In this document: positions 53,715 through 63,660 of the stretch, piece by piece | Numbering within the stretch: position 1 is the first letter of the stretch | Layout of the letters: each line of letters starts with the position of its first letter | From: Hymenobacter sp. BRD67 | GTDB taxonomy: Bacteria; Bacteroidota; Bacteroidia; Cytophagales; Hymenobacteraceae | Assembly: GCF_013256425.1 (NCBI RefSeq) | Contig: NZ_CP053904.1 | Span: 3,224,001-3,288,000 of the forward strand | DNA: 64,000 nucleotides | Direction: 5' to 3' | Translations under genes and position numbers: made by a program | Notes under the pieces: generated by a model | Database searches by the model: none | Told to the model about the DNA's origin: nothing | What the model saw: the letters and a program-made list of their open reading frames with translations, nothing else

Positions 53715-55916
53715 TCAAGCCACCAGGGCTTCGGTGACGCGGCTCAGGTCACTGCTTACCTTTTGCAAAAAAGCCAGCTGCTCGGCCAGAGTGCGGTCGG
53801 GCTGGGCGGCTTCGGCACTGGCATCGGCACGCACGTCATTTTGCAGCGCCACTGTCGGCACGGCCGTAGACTCGGGCGCAATGGCAGCAGGGCCGGCCAG
53901 GCTTTTCAGGCTTTTGCTAAGGGCGGCCTGGGCGCTGGTAAGCACCCGGCGGCTTTCGGGCGGCACGGGCGGGTTGGGGGTGCTGGCATCTTGCCAGGTG
54001 GTGGTAAGGGCTGAGATATTGGCCGACAAAATATGGTTAAGCACCACAAACTCGTGCACTTCGGTAGGGTGGCGGCGCGTACGGCGCGGCTCGGAAAGCA
54101 TGCGCTGGAAGGCGGCCGCCAGGTTGGCAGAGGCCACGTACACGTCTTTGCGCAGCAAACGATAAGTAGTAGGCGGCACCTCGCGGCCGGCCAGGCGGTC
54201 GGCCAGCTGGCGCAGGTAGGCCAGGTTGGCGCGCAGCGTAGCGGCAAGCAGGTCGGGCAGCTGGTCGGCCTCCCAGCGCGGAAACAGCAGGTAACCCACA
54301 GCCAGCGCAATGGCGCAGCCCATAGCAGTATCGGTCAGGCGCTCCGCAATCACGCCCAAATAGCCCAGCCCCAGAAAGCTGAACATGATAAGCAGATAAG
54401 CCGTCAGAAATATTACAGTTACCAGATATTTAGTGCGCTGAAAAGAGTACGCGATAACCATAAACACGAGCAGCAGCCCAAAGCGTACGTCCCCATTGGG
54501 CACTGCCCACATAATGAGTACGCCCAGCGCCCCGCCCCCAGCGTGCCGGTGATACGCTGGATATTACGCTCGCGGGTGAGGCTGAAGGCTGGCTTGAGCA
54601 TAAACGTTACCGTCATCAGAATCCAGTAGTTGTGCTGGCCGTGCCACAGAAACTCGGCCACGGTATAAGCCACGGCGCAGGCCACCGTCATGCGGACGGC
54701 GTGCCGGAACACCGATGAGCTCATGGTCAGGTTTTCCGGAAAGGCGCTCCACTCCAGCTCCTGCCGGGCCACAAACTGCCCGTGGCTGGCCACGCGCCGC
54801 GGGTCGGGAGCGGTGATAGCCGCCTGGGCTTCGTCGAAGTAGCGCCGGATGCTGCTCACGCGCTGGCTTAGGTCGCGCAGGTTTACCAGTATCTTTTTCA
54901 GCGCCAGCGTCCGCTGGCCCGGCGCGGCTTCGGCACCAGGCAGGGCATTGATGCGGGCTTGCAGGCGCGTGAGCTCGGGCAGGCGGTCGGGGCCGGGCTG
55001 CCATAGGCGCGATTTACCAGAATGGCACTACCCAGGTAGTCGAGGTCGGTGGCCAGGCGGCCGATTACTCCCTGGATATCGGCCAGCACGCCCGTGCTGC
55101 CGAAGGCCGTGCGCAGGGCAGCATAGTCGTAGTAGCCCGCCGTAATGTGCTCATATAAGTCAACCGTCTCGGTAAAGGTGAGCACCAGGCGACGGCCGGC
55201 GCTGGTGCTTTCGCTCACAATCTGGCGCGAGCGAAAAATGAGGTCGCGAACGGCCTCCTGCTTTTCATTCACTACCACCTGCTGGGCGACGAGGCGGCGA
55301 TACGCCTCGTCGAGGTCGGTAGCGGCCCCGTAAAACGACGCTTTAATCGAGAGGAAATCGGCCACGGCGTGCAGGCACTCCCCCAGCGCCTGCTGCGCCG
55401 CCCGGTAGGGCTGCACCCGGCCTTGCAGCAGCGCCAGCAGCAGGTACCAGCCGCCACCCAGGGCCAGCAGCACCGAGTGGAAAACAATGGCGCGCCACCC
55501 CACCGGTGCGTGCGCCAGCGTGAGCACCATGCCCAGCAGCGTAGCCGAGCCTACCGAGCCCGCCCGGGCGCCCCACACCAGCAGCATAGTCAGCCCAAAG
55601 CTCAGCCCACAGATGGCCAGGCCCAGCCAGAAGCGGTGCGGTGCCAGCCAGCTCGTAAGTAAGGTACCCAAAAATACCAGTACCAGCGTAGCCAGCAGGC
55701 CATTGCGGCGGTGCAGCAGCGGGCCCGGTGTGTCGGTTACGCTCAAGCACACGGCCCCGGTCGAGATGGTAATACCGGCCGCAAACTGCCCCCACTGCGC
55801 CCCAGCACTGCCGGCAGCAAAATAGCCAGCGTCGTGCGTAGCCCATCGGAGAAGTGCTGGCTGAAGAAGAAATACGAAAGGTCGCGGCGCGACACGCGGG
55901 GCAGGGCAAACGGCAT
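53715..55916 (-). CDS. FUSC-family (YccS-like) membrane transporter (three frameshifts)
   Basis: About 734 residues over breaks near 55800-55803, 54989-54992 and 54530-54533, each one base short. Two clusters of about six membrane helices (LLATLVLVFLGTLLTSW, ATLLGMVLTLAHAPVGWRAI; and VACAVAYTVAEFLWHGQHNY, LLLVFMVIAYSFQRTKYLVT) flank a long soluble helical region, the YccS/FUSC arrangement related to fusaric acid resistance and aromatic acid efflux. The start is uncertain: the ATG at 55916 begins MPFALPRVSRRDLSYFFFSQ, with other ATGs at 55967 and 55988. Located between two palindromes; no regulator is adjacent. Confidence 0.82.
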
Positions 55917-56092
55917 GGCTGCCCGAAAGTACGACGGGGAAGGAACGTGGTTAAGCCGGCGTGCCATGAGCAGCCGCTCCTGCACCAACGGCTGCTCGTG
56001 CCACGCCAGCCTTTATTGAGCTTCTGAGCTACTGACCGATAGCCGTGAATAGTACACCTGTCTTTCCAACACCTGAAACAGCTACTACACGA

Positions 56093-56148
56093 CTTTGCCG
56101 CGACACTTGCCCGGAAACCACGGTTTCCGGGCAAGTGTCGCGGCAAAG
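56093..56148. repeat. 27-bp perfect palindrome
   Basis: Arms 56093-56119 and 56122-56148 are perfect inverted copies (starting CTTTGCCGCGACACTTGCCC) with only two bases between. There is no T run on either strand. It follows the pectate lyase stop by 12 bases on that gene's strand and lies upstream of the FUSC gene. Confidence 0.85.
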
Positions 56149-56160
56149 CAGAAGATACAG

Positions 56161-58430
56161 CTATTGCTTGAGCAAATGGCTCGTGCGTAGATTTCCTTCT
56201 TCGTCTCGAATCAGAATCAAATACACGCCTGGCTTAACGCCTTTCAGACTAAAAGGCTGGTTGGTAATGCCGGTTTTCAGCAGGCTGCCCGTGATGGTAT
56301 ATAGCGAAAACTCTCGCTTGCTCTTCCAGCCCACCAGCACTTCATCTGCCGCCGGATTTGGGTAAACACTAAGCACTTGTAGTTCTTCCGCGCCTAGCGT
56401 TGCCAGCGGGCCTGCCCCGGTATAGACAGTGCTCATGTAGTACAGGTTTGCGGTGGAGCCCTTGGTGATTTGATGAGGCCCAACCGAGAGCGTCATGGTT
56501 AGTCTACCGGCGCTTACCGTCTGGCTGGTGCCGTCTACCTTAATAGTTCCGCTGAATGTATCATTGAATACCAGCGTAAATGTGGCGACATCCGTTGTCG
56601 TAAAGGAGATAGTCGTTGCCGACTCCAGCTTCAGCGACTGCGTCAAGGTCAGGCCGTTATAAGTTACCGTTCCTCCCGAAGTTGACAGATTGCCGGTGAT
56701 GGTGTAAAACGAGCTGGTAGTGCCGGCCAGGGTAAAATTGTGCACCATACCGGCAGCGGTAGAGCCCGTACCCGTGCCGGTACCACCTCCCCCGGTTGTC
56801 GAGGTTCCGTCGCCCTGAACCGAAACCAGACCGGTCTTGTAGTTTGTAAGCGCGGTTTTCAGCGGGCCATTTACTGCCGAGGAGGCATCATCGACCGCGT
56901 TGTTGAAAGTCCACTGGAAATCGCCGCCATTGATGCGCCCTGCGTTCTGCATCACCTTTGCCTTGGCCGCATCGGGGCTGTCGGGCGTGTAGGCATACAT
57001 AATGGAGGCGTTTGTATCAAAGTTGTTGTAGGTGTTTTTGCCATACACCGATACAATGGAGCTTGGAACCGTTTCTGCTCGGGTAGCTACCACGTACGCA
57101 TCAAAGTCAACCGTAGAGTTGGGATAGCCAGCGGCGCCATAAGGCACAAAGCGCTGCTGCCCCACCATGTAGTTGTTGAATGCCTTGATGGTACCGCCAT
57201 CTTCGTTGGAGAAGATTGGCATATTTTTATAGTCATTTACTTGCGTAAGGGGATTGTACACATCCGTGCCCTGCATGGAGGTCAGCATTGGATAGTGGCA
57301 ATTGCGGAAGTAATTGTTTTCCATAAATACAGAAGAGCCCATTGTCGAGCCGGCCCCGTATTTCGCATTGCCATCGTAATAGTTATTGTAAACGTGAGCC
57401 GAATAAAAACGAACCCGGGGATGGCGGGAGTCCGAATGGTCATACCAGTTGTGGTGATAGGTAATGTATAGCCCTTGCGTGGTTCCTTCGCTCAGACCCA
57501 GCAGGTTAGACTTACCCGTGTCCCAGAAATGGTTATAGGAAAACGTGATGTAGGTCGACTTTTTGGTATCCAGCGCGCCATCGCCCTTAATCTGGTCGGG
57601 GTCGCTGCCCGCATCGCCGTAAAAGAAATCGACATTATGCACCCAGATATGGTCGTTATCCTGCTGAAGGCCAATACTATCTCCCTCGTCACTGTTGCAG
57701 TTCATCACGCCGATGTTGCGTATCTCGATATTGGACGCGCCTTTCATCCGAATTCCCCAGCCATCGGCCGTTGCATCGTTGCCAACTCCTTCTAGGGTAA
57801 TATACCCGGAGGCAAAATTGTTGTTCTCGATAACGATATCGCCGGCCTGCAGGTAGCTGGGGTCGGTAATCTGCCCCACCATACGCACTATCAGCGGGCG
57901 CGTGTCCTTGCCTTTCTTGAAGCCCTCCAGAATTGTCTGCAACCCCACGCACGGGTTAATAGTCGCCCCTGCCACATTGAGGGAAATGGTATTCTTGGTG
58001 TTTTGCGTGATGTAGAGTATCACCGCATTGCTTTTGACGGTGCCGTCGGCATTGTAGGCGCCCGGCACCCCGCCCCCGCTGAAGGCAAACCCGGTACGGT
58101 CATGGGCCTGCACCGATAGCGAGCTGGTCACTGTGGCGGTCCCTTCGGCCCCGAGGTTACGGGCACAACTTTGAGCGTATACGTTCCGGCCTTCAGGCCC
58201 AGCGCATCAGCGCGGTAAAAGGAGCCATAGTTTCGGATGAGCTGGTTGTCCAGCTTCTGGTTTACAACGCCTTCGCCGCTGTAGTACACGTTGTAGCTCT
58301 GCGCATTCGCAACTGGCTGCCACTTCACATACGCCGACTCGAGCCAGCCCGCTGATTCCAGGATAGTTAACGCCTGAGCACGCAGGGCAACAGGAGCTAG
58401 TAGTAAGAGCAGGTAAAGCAGGTTTTTCAT
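56161..58430 (-). CDS. Secreted pectate lyase (PL1 family) with type IX secretion sorting domain (one frameshift)
   Basis: About 756 residues. After a signal peptide (MKNLLYLLLLLAPVALRAQ) there is a fibronectin-like domain (residues about 25-95), a break at 58149-58152, then the parallel beta-helix of a PL1 pectate lyase: NPCVGLQTILEGFKKGKDTR, IWVHNVDFFYGDAGSDPDQI, and YHHNWYDHSDSRHPRVRFYS, which carry the Ca-binding Asp and the catalytic Arg (SRHPRVR). A Gly/Thr linker and a beta-sandwich lead to the C-terminal T9SS domain (VYPNPAADEVLVGW to HLLKQ). It cleaves polygalacturonate by beta-elimination outside the cell. Codons are more AT-rich than in the neighbours. Confidence 0.88.
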
Positions 58431-58486
58431 AACCTGAAGCTTTTTTGGTGGGCTTCGGCAAGCCCCGGCAGTGGGACCGGCTTACA

Positions 58487-58494
58487 CAAACCTA
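58487..58494 (-). promoter_or_regulatory. -7 promoter element for the pectate lyase
   Basis: TAGGTTTG on the minus strand, exact TAnnTTTG match, about 57 bases before the ATG. A small GGGCTT...AAGCCC hairpin lies between it and the start codon. Confidence 0.5.
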
Positions 58495-58684
58495 GCCGCT
58501 AAGCCTCAGGAAATGAGCGTTTGATGAGGAAAAGGTGCGCCTTAATCTACGCAAACGTTATCGGCAACATTACCAACTAAAAAAAGCGCGAACCTGCTGC
58601 TTATCCATTCCGCATCCTGTAATAGTACTGCGGCAGCTACGCACTCAGCCTATTGCTGACTACGATACTCGTACCTGGCAGGCG

Positions 58685-59433
58685 CTAAAGCAGGATAGAG
58701 GCCAGCGCGTAATCAGCCAGCAAAATGGAAATAATGGAGTTGGTCACGGCCGCCGTACTGGCTTTGCCTACTTCGAGCGCGCCGCCCTTGAGCGTGTAGC
58801 CCTTGTATGACGAGATGGCCGACACGAGGAAGGCAAACACAACTGACTTGATGAGCGCAAACAGGACAGTGTAGGGCTTGAACGCGTAGCGCAGGCCCTC
58901 GATATAATCGGCTCCGGGCATGGTGCCCGATACCTGAGTAGCCACGTAGCCGCCCAGAATACTCAGGTTCATGGCTAGAATAACAAGCAGCGGAAACACG
59001 AAAAGCGAGGCCAGAATGCGCGGTAGCACCAGGTAGGAGGCCGAGTTGATGCCCATCGCGTCGATGGCCGAAATCTGCTCGGTAATGCGCATGGTGCCCA
59101 GCCCGCCCGCAATGGCCGACCCGACCTTACCGGCCAGCACCACCGAGATAATGGTAGGAGCCAGCTCCAGAATAGTCATCTCGCGCACCATAAAGCCCAC
59201 TGTGCTCATGGGAATAAGCGGATTGACCATGTTATAGGCAATCTGCACGCAGGTAACCGCTCCGATAAAGGTTGATACCAGCCCTACAATAAACACGGAA
59301 TCGGTGCCAATATCCACGGCTTCGTCCAGGGTTCGCTGCCACAGCACCTGGCGGCGCTCGGGCCGGGTTAGCATCATTTGCATCAACAGCACGAAGCGGC
59401 CAAACGCAGAAATCGGCCGGGGTATCTATACAT
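58685..59433 (-). CDS. mlaE: MlaE-type ABC transporter permease (one frameshift)
   Basis: About 249 residues. MlaE (YrbE) blocks: SVFIVGLVSTFIGAVTCVQI, ELAPTIISVVLAGKVGSAIA, ITEQISAIDAMGINSASYLV, RILASLFVFPLLVILAMNL and SSYKGYTLKGGALEVGKAST. It is the membrane subunit of a phospholipid transporter of the outer-membrane asymmetry (Mla) type. The ATG at 59433 is reached if the four-G run at 59419-59422 is five, giving MYRYPRPISAFGRFVLLMQM. The ATPase MlaF usually follows, but here the next gene on the strand is pectate lyase, so the partners must be encoded elsewhere. Confidence 0.85.
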
Positions 59434-59456
59434 CACCTAAGGATAAGTACGAGCCG

Positions 59457-59464
59457 CAAAGGTA
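59457..59464 (-). promoter_or_regulatory. -7 promoter element for mlaE
   Basis: TACCTTTG on the minus strand, exact TAnnTTTG match, 24 bases before the proposed ATG at 59433. Its place supports the extended mlaE start. Confidence 0.6.
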
Positions 59465-59518
59465 CGGGATAGCAGGAGGCAAAGTGCGCCTGCTTAGCCT
59501 GACGCAGAGGCAGCGCTT

Positions 59519-60507
59519 TTATTTTCCGTCCTGCTCAGGTTTTCTAATAAAGCACGCCCTCCACGGGCTGCACTGGCGGGGCAGCTCGGTTTCGCCCAGC
59601 AGCTCGCGCAGGTCTATTTCGATGCTGCGGCAGATGGCCGACATCGGCACGTCGTTTACCTTATTATCAAAGGGATTTTCGCTGTTGTGGCCGACCAGCT
59701 CAATCGTATTGAATACCCAGCTGACGGCCGCCGCAAAGGGCACCATCAGCCAGACGTGAAACGGGCCCAGCGCCACGCGGCTATCAAACTCTTCGACCAG
59801 GCCCAGGGCAGCAGCAGGCCAAAAATCCAGACAAAGACGTAGCTGAAGAAGGCGTACTGGCGCGGGAAAGGCGTATTCTTGATACGCTCGCAGGCTCCCT
59901 GCGCGTTCAGCAACTCCTGAATAGTACCCATCAGGGCTACGTGGCGGAACTCGGTGAGCAGGCCCCGCTGCTGCAGCTCCAGCACCTCTTTGCTCTGGTG
60001 GCGCAGCAGGTGCGTGGGCGGGTTGGCGGTGGTGGCGAGGGCGCGGTCGGCGGGGTCAGACAAAAAAGGGGCTACTTCGGCGTCCCAGCGCTCGGCCGTT
60101 TGGCGGCGCAGGTGCAGGCGCAGGGCATTGCACCAGGCCAGCTGCCGGTACAGCAGCCGGCGGTGCAGCTCGGCCAGCTCGGCGGCGGGCAGCGCATCGC
60201 CGCCCGGCACTTGCTGCACAAAGTCGAACACCCGCAGCGCCCACGCGCGGGAGGTGTTTACAATAGCACCCCACATCTGCCGGCCTTCCCAAAAGCGCGC
60301 ATACGAGCCGTTGCTTTTAAAGCCGATGTAAAAGGCTACGGCCGTACCCAGCAGCGCTACCGGCTGCCACGGTATATCGAGCCAATGAACGTCTAGCGGC
60401 CCATAGAGCAGGCAGATAAATGCGTCGTAGCTGGCAAAGATGAGCAGCGGCTGCCAGCCATACTGCCGCCACACAAAAAGCGGGTGAAGATTTTGCCGAA
60501 TGTACAT
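59519..60507 (-). CDS. Bestrophin-family (UPF0187) channel protein (one frameshift)
   Basis: About 329 residues. Family blocks: LLGTAVAFYIGFKSNGSYAR and FWEGRQMWGAIVNTSRAWA near the N terminus, RIKNTPFPRQYAFFSYVFVW, and after a break at 59806-59808 (one base short) the GLVEEFDSRVALGPFHVWLM region followed by GHNSENPFDNKVNDVPMSAI. Four membrane helices are expected. Bacterial bestrophins are pentameric cation-selective channels. The ATG at 60507 gives MYIRQNLHPLFVWRQYGWQP; upstream extension lacks family sequence. Confidence 0.87.
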
Positions 60508-60682
60508 GTAGAAGAACTGAAGCTTGATTAGCCGTAATTTCAACAAAAAACACTGCCGCCACCGTGGCAGTACGTTCTTTGTCGGAGCAACTCCCCGGCC
60601 CAAAAATGCTGTCGGGGAGGCGGGCTGCCCTCTTTACCTGCCAGCCCTGGTTATTGTTGGCCGATTACTTCATTTTTAATCC

Positions 60683-61537
60683 ATGTTTAATCTCCGCTTC
60701 TACCCTCTGCTGCTGGCCCTGGCCGCTGTTACGCCGGCCTTGGCTCAAAAACCTGCCAAGCTTACGTACACGCAGGACGACCCCAAACGCATTTACGAGG
60801 CTGTGGAGCAGCCGGCCGTGCCCAAGGGCGGCCCCGCTGCCTATGCTGAGTACCTGCAGAGCCACCAGAAATACCCAACGGCGGCCTTGCAGGCCAAGCA
60901 GGAAGGCACCGTGCAGGTGAGCTTCGTGGTAGAGCGAAACGGTACCGTAGACGAGGTAAAAGTGGTGCAGCCCGTGGCCCCGCTGCTCGATGCCGAAGCC
61001 ATCCGGGTTATTAAAGCTGCTCCTAAGTGGACGCCGGCCCACAACCACGGCCAGACAGTGCGCCAGCATGTTACGGTACCGGTGAGCTTTGTGCTGGCAC
61101 CCGGCTCGGGCGAGGCCGTCGAAATTCCGGCCGCCGGCAGCCCCGCGCCGGGGCGTCCGCTGCCGCCCGGCGCAGTAGCGGCCGCGCCCGGTACCAGCTC
61201 GGTAGTGGGTACGGCCGCCAATGGCGCGGCCATCATCCGGCCCGAGAAGTCGGCCCAGCCGGTGGGTGGCAACGCGGCGTTCTTCTCCTGGATTGCGGCC
61301 AACCAGAAATACCCCGACCTGGCCCGTAAGCGGCACATTCAGGCCAAAGTGCCCGTCGAGTTTACCGTGCAGCCCGACGGCTCGCTCACCGACGTGCGCG
61401 TGATTCAGAAGCACGGCTCGGGCCTCGATGAAGAAGCCGTGCGCCTCATCAAAGCCGCGCCGAAGTGGGAGCCGGCTACTTACCAGGGCAAGCCGATAAA
61501 GCAAAAGATGACCTTGCCGGTTATTTTCCAGCTATAG
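60683..61537 (+). CDS. Periplasmic protein with two TonB C-terminal domains
   Basis: 284 residues. A cleavable signal peptide (LALAAVTPALAQ) is followed by two TonB_C-type repeats, each of the form YPxxA...EGxVxVxFxV..DGxxxxVxV......D.EAxRxIKAAPKWxPA: residues about 58-145 (KYPTAALQAKQEGTVQVSFV) and 205-284 (KYPDLARKRHIQAKVPVEFT), joined by a Pro/Ala linker. Unlike true TonB there is no membrane anchor. In Bacteroidota such proteins are numerous; the role here is unknown. It precedes the diadenylate-cyclase-like gene by 13 bases, which suggests cotranscription. Confidence 0.78.
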   Translation: MFNLRFYPLLLALAAVTPALAQKPAKLTYTQDDPKRIYEAVEQPAVPKGGPAAYAEYLQSHQKYPTAALQAKQEGTVQVSFVVERNGTVDEVKVVQPVAPLLDAEAIRVIKAAPKWTPAHNHGQTVRQHVTVPVSFVLAPGSGEAVEIPAAGSPAPGRPLPPGAVAAAPGTSSVVGTAANGAAIIRPEKSAQPVGGNAAFFSWIAANQKYPDLARKRHIQAKVPVEFTVQPDGSLTDVRVIQKHGSGLDEEAVRLIKAAPKWEPATYQGKPIKQKMTLPVIFQL

Positions 61538-61550
61538 GCCCCTTCTACTC

Positions 61551-63077
61551 ATGCTCCCCACCCTCGCTCTTCCTGTTTCAAGCGGCTGCATCTGGCCGCA
61601 TCAGCAACGCTACCGCCAGGTGGCCCAGGCCACTGCCCAGGCGCTGTTTGATGCCCTCGACGACGACCTGCACCCCTACGTTATCGTGCTGGGGCTACCC
61701 CACGATGCGGCGGGCCACCTGCCCATCTGCCAGGAGCCAGCCGAAGCGGGCCTGCCCACCGAGGCCTTTGCCGGAGCCGTAGCACAGGGCCTGGCCAGGC
61801 ACGCTGCCGGCCGGGTGCACATTGCCATGCCCACCGAGGAAACCATGAGCCCGGCCATGCTGCGCATGCGCTACGAAAACCGCAGCATCCGGGCCGTAGT
61901 GCAGCAGATTCTGGATGAACTCAACGACCAGGCCACCTACCAGCACTTTACCGGCTGGCCGGTACGACTCGATGAATATTACGTTTTTACTATATTAAGA
62001 GTTAAGCGCAAACCGCTGCGCTCGTATCCTTCGCTGCAACCCGACCGCTATTACACCGACGGCCGGCCCTTGGCCAACTCGCTGTTGGTGGGGGCCATGT
62101 TTCGCTTCAACGAGGAATGTGTGAAGTGGCTGAATGAGCCTGAACCAGGGGCGGGCTTTCTGTTTCGGCCCCGCGAAAGCGAGGAGTTACTGCGCGCCGC
62201 CGGCAAAAGCCTGCTCGATACGCCGGCCCATGCCATGGGCGCCGACCCCGGCGTGGCCCGGCTGTTCTATACCCTTAATACTATATCCAGCCTGCGCTAT
62301 GAAGGTGGCGAAGGCGTAGGCCGCCTGCTGCTGGCGCGGCGCGGCCATCCCAACGTGGAGGAGGTTTTTGCCCTCACCTGCCCTACCGAGCTGAGCGATT
62401 ACCGGGCCGTACGCAAGCTGCTCGAAATGGCCAGCCACGATGTGCACCTGCTGGCCGATGGCGAAAAAGTATATGCCCTGGGCCGCCAGGTGGGCCACTA
62501 CGACCCCAGCCGCGAAGACTTGTTCGAGATTCACTTCGTCACGCACTACGCCTGGGAGTTTGCCCACGCCGGGCAGATACTGCTGCGCTCGCGCTACGGC
62601 CTGCCTACCCTGCCCCGGCCCCGCCTCAACCTCAACCGCTTTCGGCGCGACCTCAAGCGCACCTTCAGCATTACGCGGCCCGATAAGGTAGAGCACCTCT
62701 GGCAGGTAGTGCTCGAAGCCAGCCGCCAGCCAAAGGGTACGCTGCTCGTCATCACTACCGAAGCGCTGGCCGAGGCCGACCGCCTTAAGCTGCAATGCAC
62801 GCTTATCGAGCCGGTACCGCTTACGCCGCTCATCACCCAGCTCATTACGGCTATCGACGGGGCCGTACTACTCGACCCCGAAGGCTATTGCTATTCTATC
62901 GGCGTTATTCTCGACGGGAAAGCCAGCGGCCACGGTACCAGCACACGCGGGGCGCGCTACAATTCGGCCGTGCGCTACGTCGATAGCTCGCCCTACCCCT
63001 GCCTCGTGGTAGTAGTGAGCGAAGACGGCATGGTGGATGTGCTTACCAAAGAGAACCTGGCGGAAGCCCGGCAGTAA
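61551..63077 (+). CDS. DisA/DAC-like diadenylate-cyclase-domain sensor protein (DACNV type)
   Basis: 508 residues, intact. The C-terminal 140 residues resemble the DAC (DisA_N) fold that makes c-di-AMP: LWQVVLEASRQPKGTLLVIT, then TAIDGAVLLDPEGYCYSIGV with the DGA motif, then TSTRGARYNSAVRYVDSSPY in place of the usual GTRHRAA motif, with Tyr for His. The large N-terminal region (about 360 residues) fits the putative sensor part of DACNV-type proteins described in comparative genomics of nucleotide-signalling systems. Activity is uncertain because of the changed motif. Cotranscribed with the TonB-like gene. Confidence 0.7.
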   Translation: MLPTLALPVSSGCIWPHQQRYRQVAQATAQALFDALDDDLHPYVIVLGLPHDAAGHLPICQEPAEAGLPTEAFAGAVAQGLARHAAGRVHIAMPTEETMSPAMLRMRYENRSIRAVVQQILDELNDQATYQHFTGWPVRLDEYYVFTILRVKRKPLRSYPSLQPDRYYTDGRPLANSLLVGAMFRFNEECVKWLNEPEPGAGFLFRPRESEELLRAAGKSLLDTPAHAMGADPGVARLFYTLNTISSLRYEGGEGVGRLLLARRGHPNVEEVFALTCPTELSDYRAVRKLLEMASHDVHLLADGEKVYALGRQVGHYDPSREDLFEIHFVTHYAWEFAHAGQILLRSRYGLPTLPRPRLNLNRFRRDLKRTFSITRPDKVEHLWQVVLEASRQPKGTLLVITTEALAEADRLKLQCTLIEPVPLTPLITQLITAIDGAVLLDPEGYCYSIGVILDGKASGHGTSTRGARYNSAVRYVDSSPYPCLVVVVSEDGMVDVLTKENLAEARQ

Positions 63078-63090
63078 GCCAGCAAAAAAA

Positions 63091-63615
63091 TTAGTAGCTT
63101 TTGCCAGGGCTGCCCTTCTTTGCCCGAAACGACCAGGTGACGCGAAAGACCGCTACCACGTCGCCGGCTTCGTCGCGGCCGGTGCTGGTGGCGACAACGC
63201 TGCGACCCTCGCCGGTGGCGCGGCTTTCGGCCACCGCCTGCGCAATAGCCGCGCCGTCGGCACAGGTGAAAGCAATGGTACCCACGGCTTTTTTGCTGAA
63301 CTCGGCCGTGAGGCCTACCACCAGCATCGATACCGGCCCGCCGCTCTGCACCTGCATCATAGCCTGAATACCCGAAGCCAGCTCGGCCGCCATTGCCAGG
63401 CAGGCAAAGTAGATGCTCCGAAAAGGATTTTGGGTGAGGTACTTATACCGAATAGAAACAGTAGCCGCCTCCGGCGTAAGGGCCAGCAGCCGCAGGCCGG
63501 CTAGCCAGGCCATCGGCAGCTTGCGCAGCATAAACAGCCGCAGCCGGGCGGGGCTAAGCACCTGGCGGCGAAACGCCGCCGCAGGGTCGGCCACTGAAAT
63601 GGGAGAAGAAGTCAT
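63091..63615 (-). CDS. DUF4442 (hotdog-fold thioesterase-like) protein
   Basis: 174 residues from the ATG at 63615. The DUF4442 pattern is seen in RLRLFMLRKLPMAWLAGLRL, IRYKYLTQNPFRSIYFACLA and AMAAELASGIQAMMQVQSGG, the last holding the helix of the hotdog fold. The family is related to acyl-CoA thioesterases; no substrate is known. It is convergent with the DAC-like gene and 45 bases downstream of the DUF296 gene on the same strand. Confidence 0.82.
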   Translation of the reverse strand: MTSSPISVADPAAAFRRQVLSPARLRLFMLRKLPMAWLAGLRLLALTPEAATVSIRYKYLTQNPFRSIYFACLAMAAELASGIQAMMQVQSGGPVSMLVVGLTAEFSKKAVGTIAFTCADGAAIAQAVAESRATGEGRSVVATSTGRDEAGDVVAVFRVTWSFRAKKGSPGKSY

Positions 63616-63660
63616 AACCACAAGGCACCGGCCGAAACAGACGCAGCCAGCGCCGCGAAG

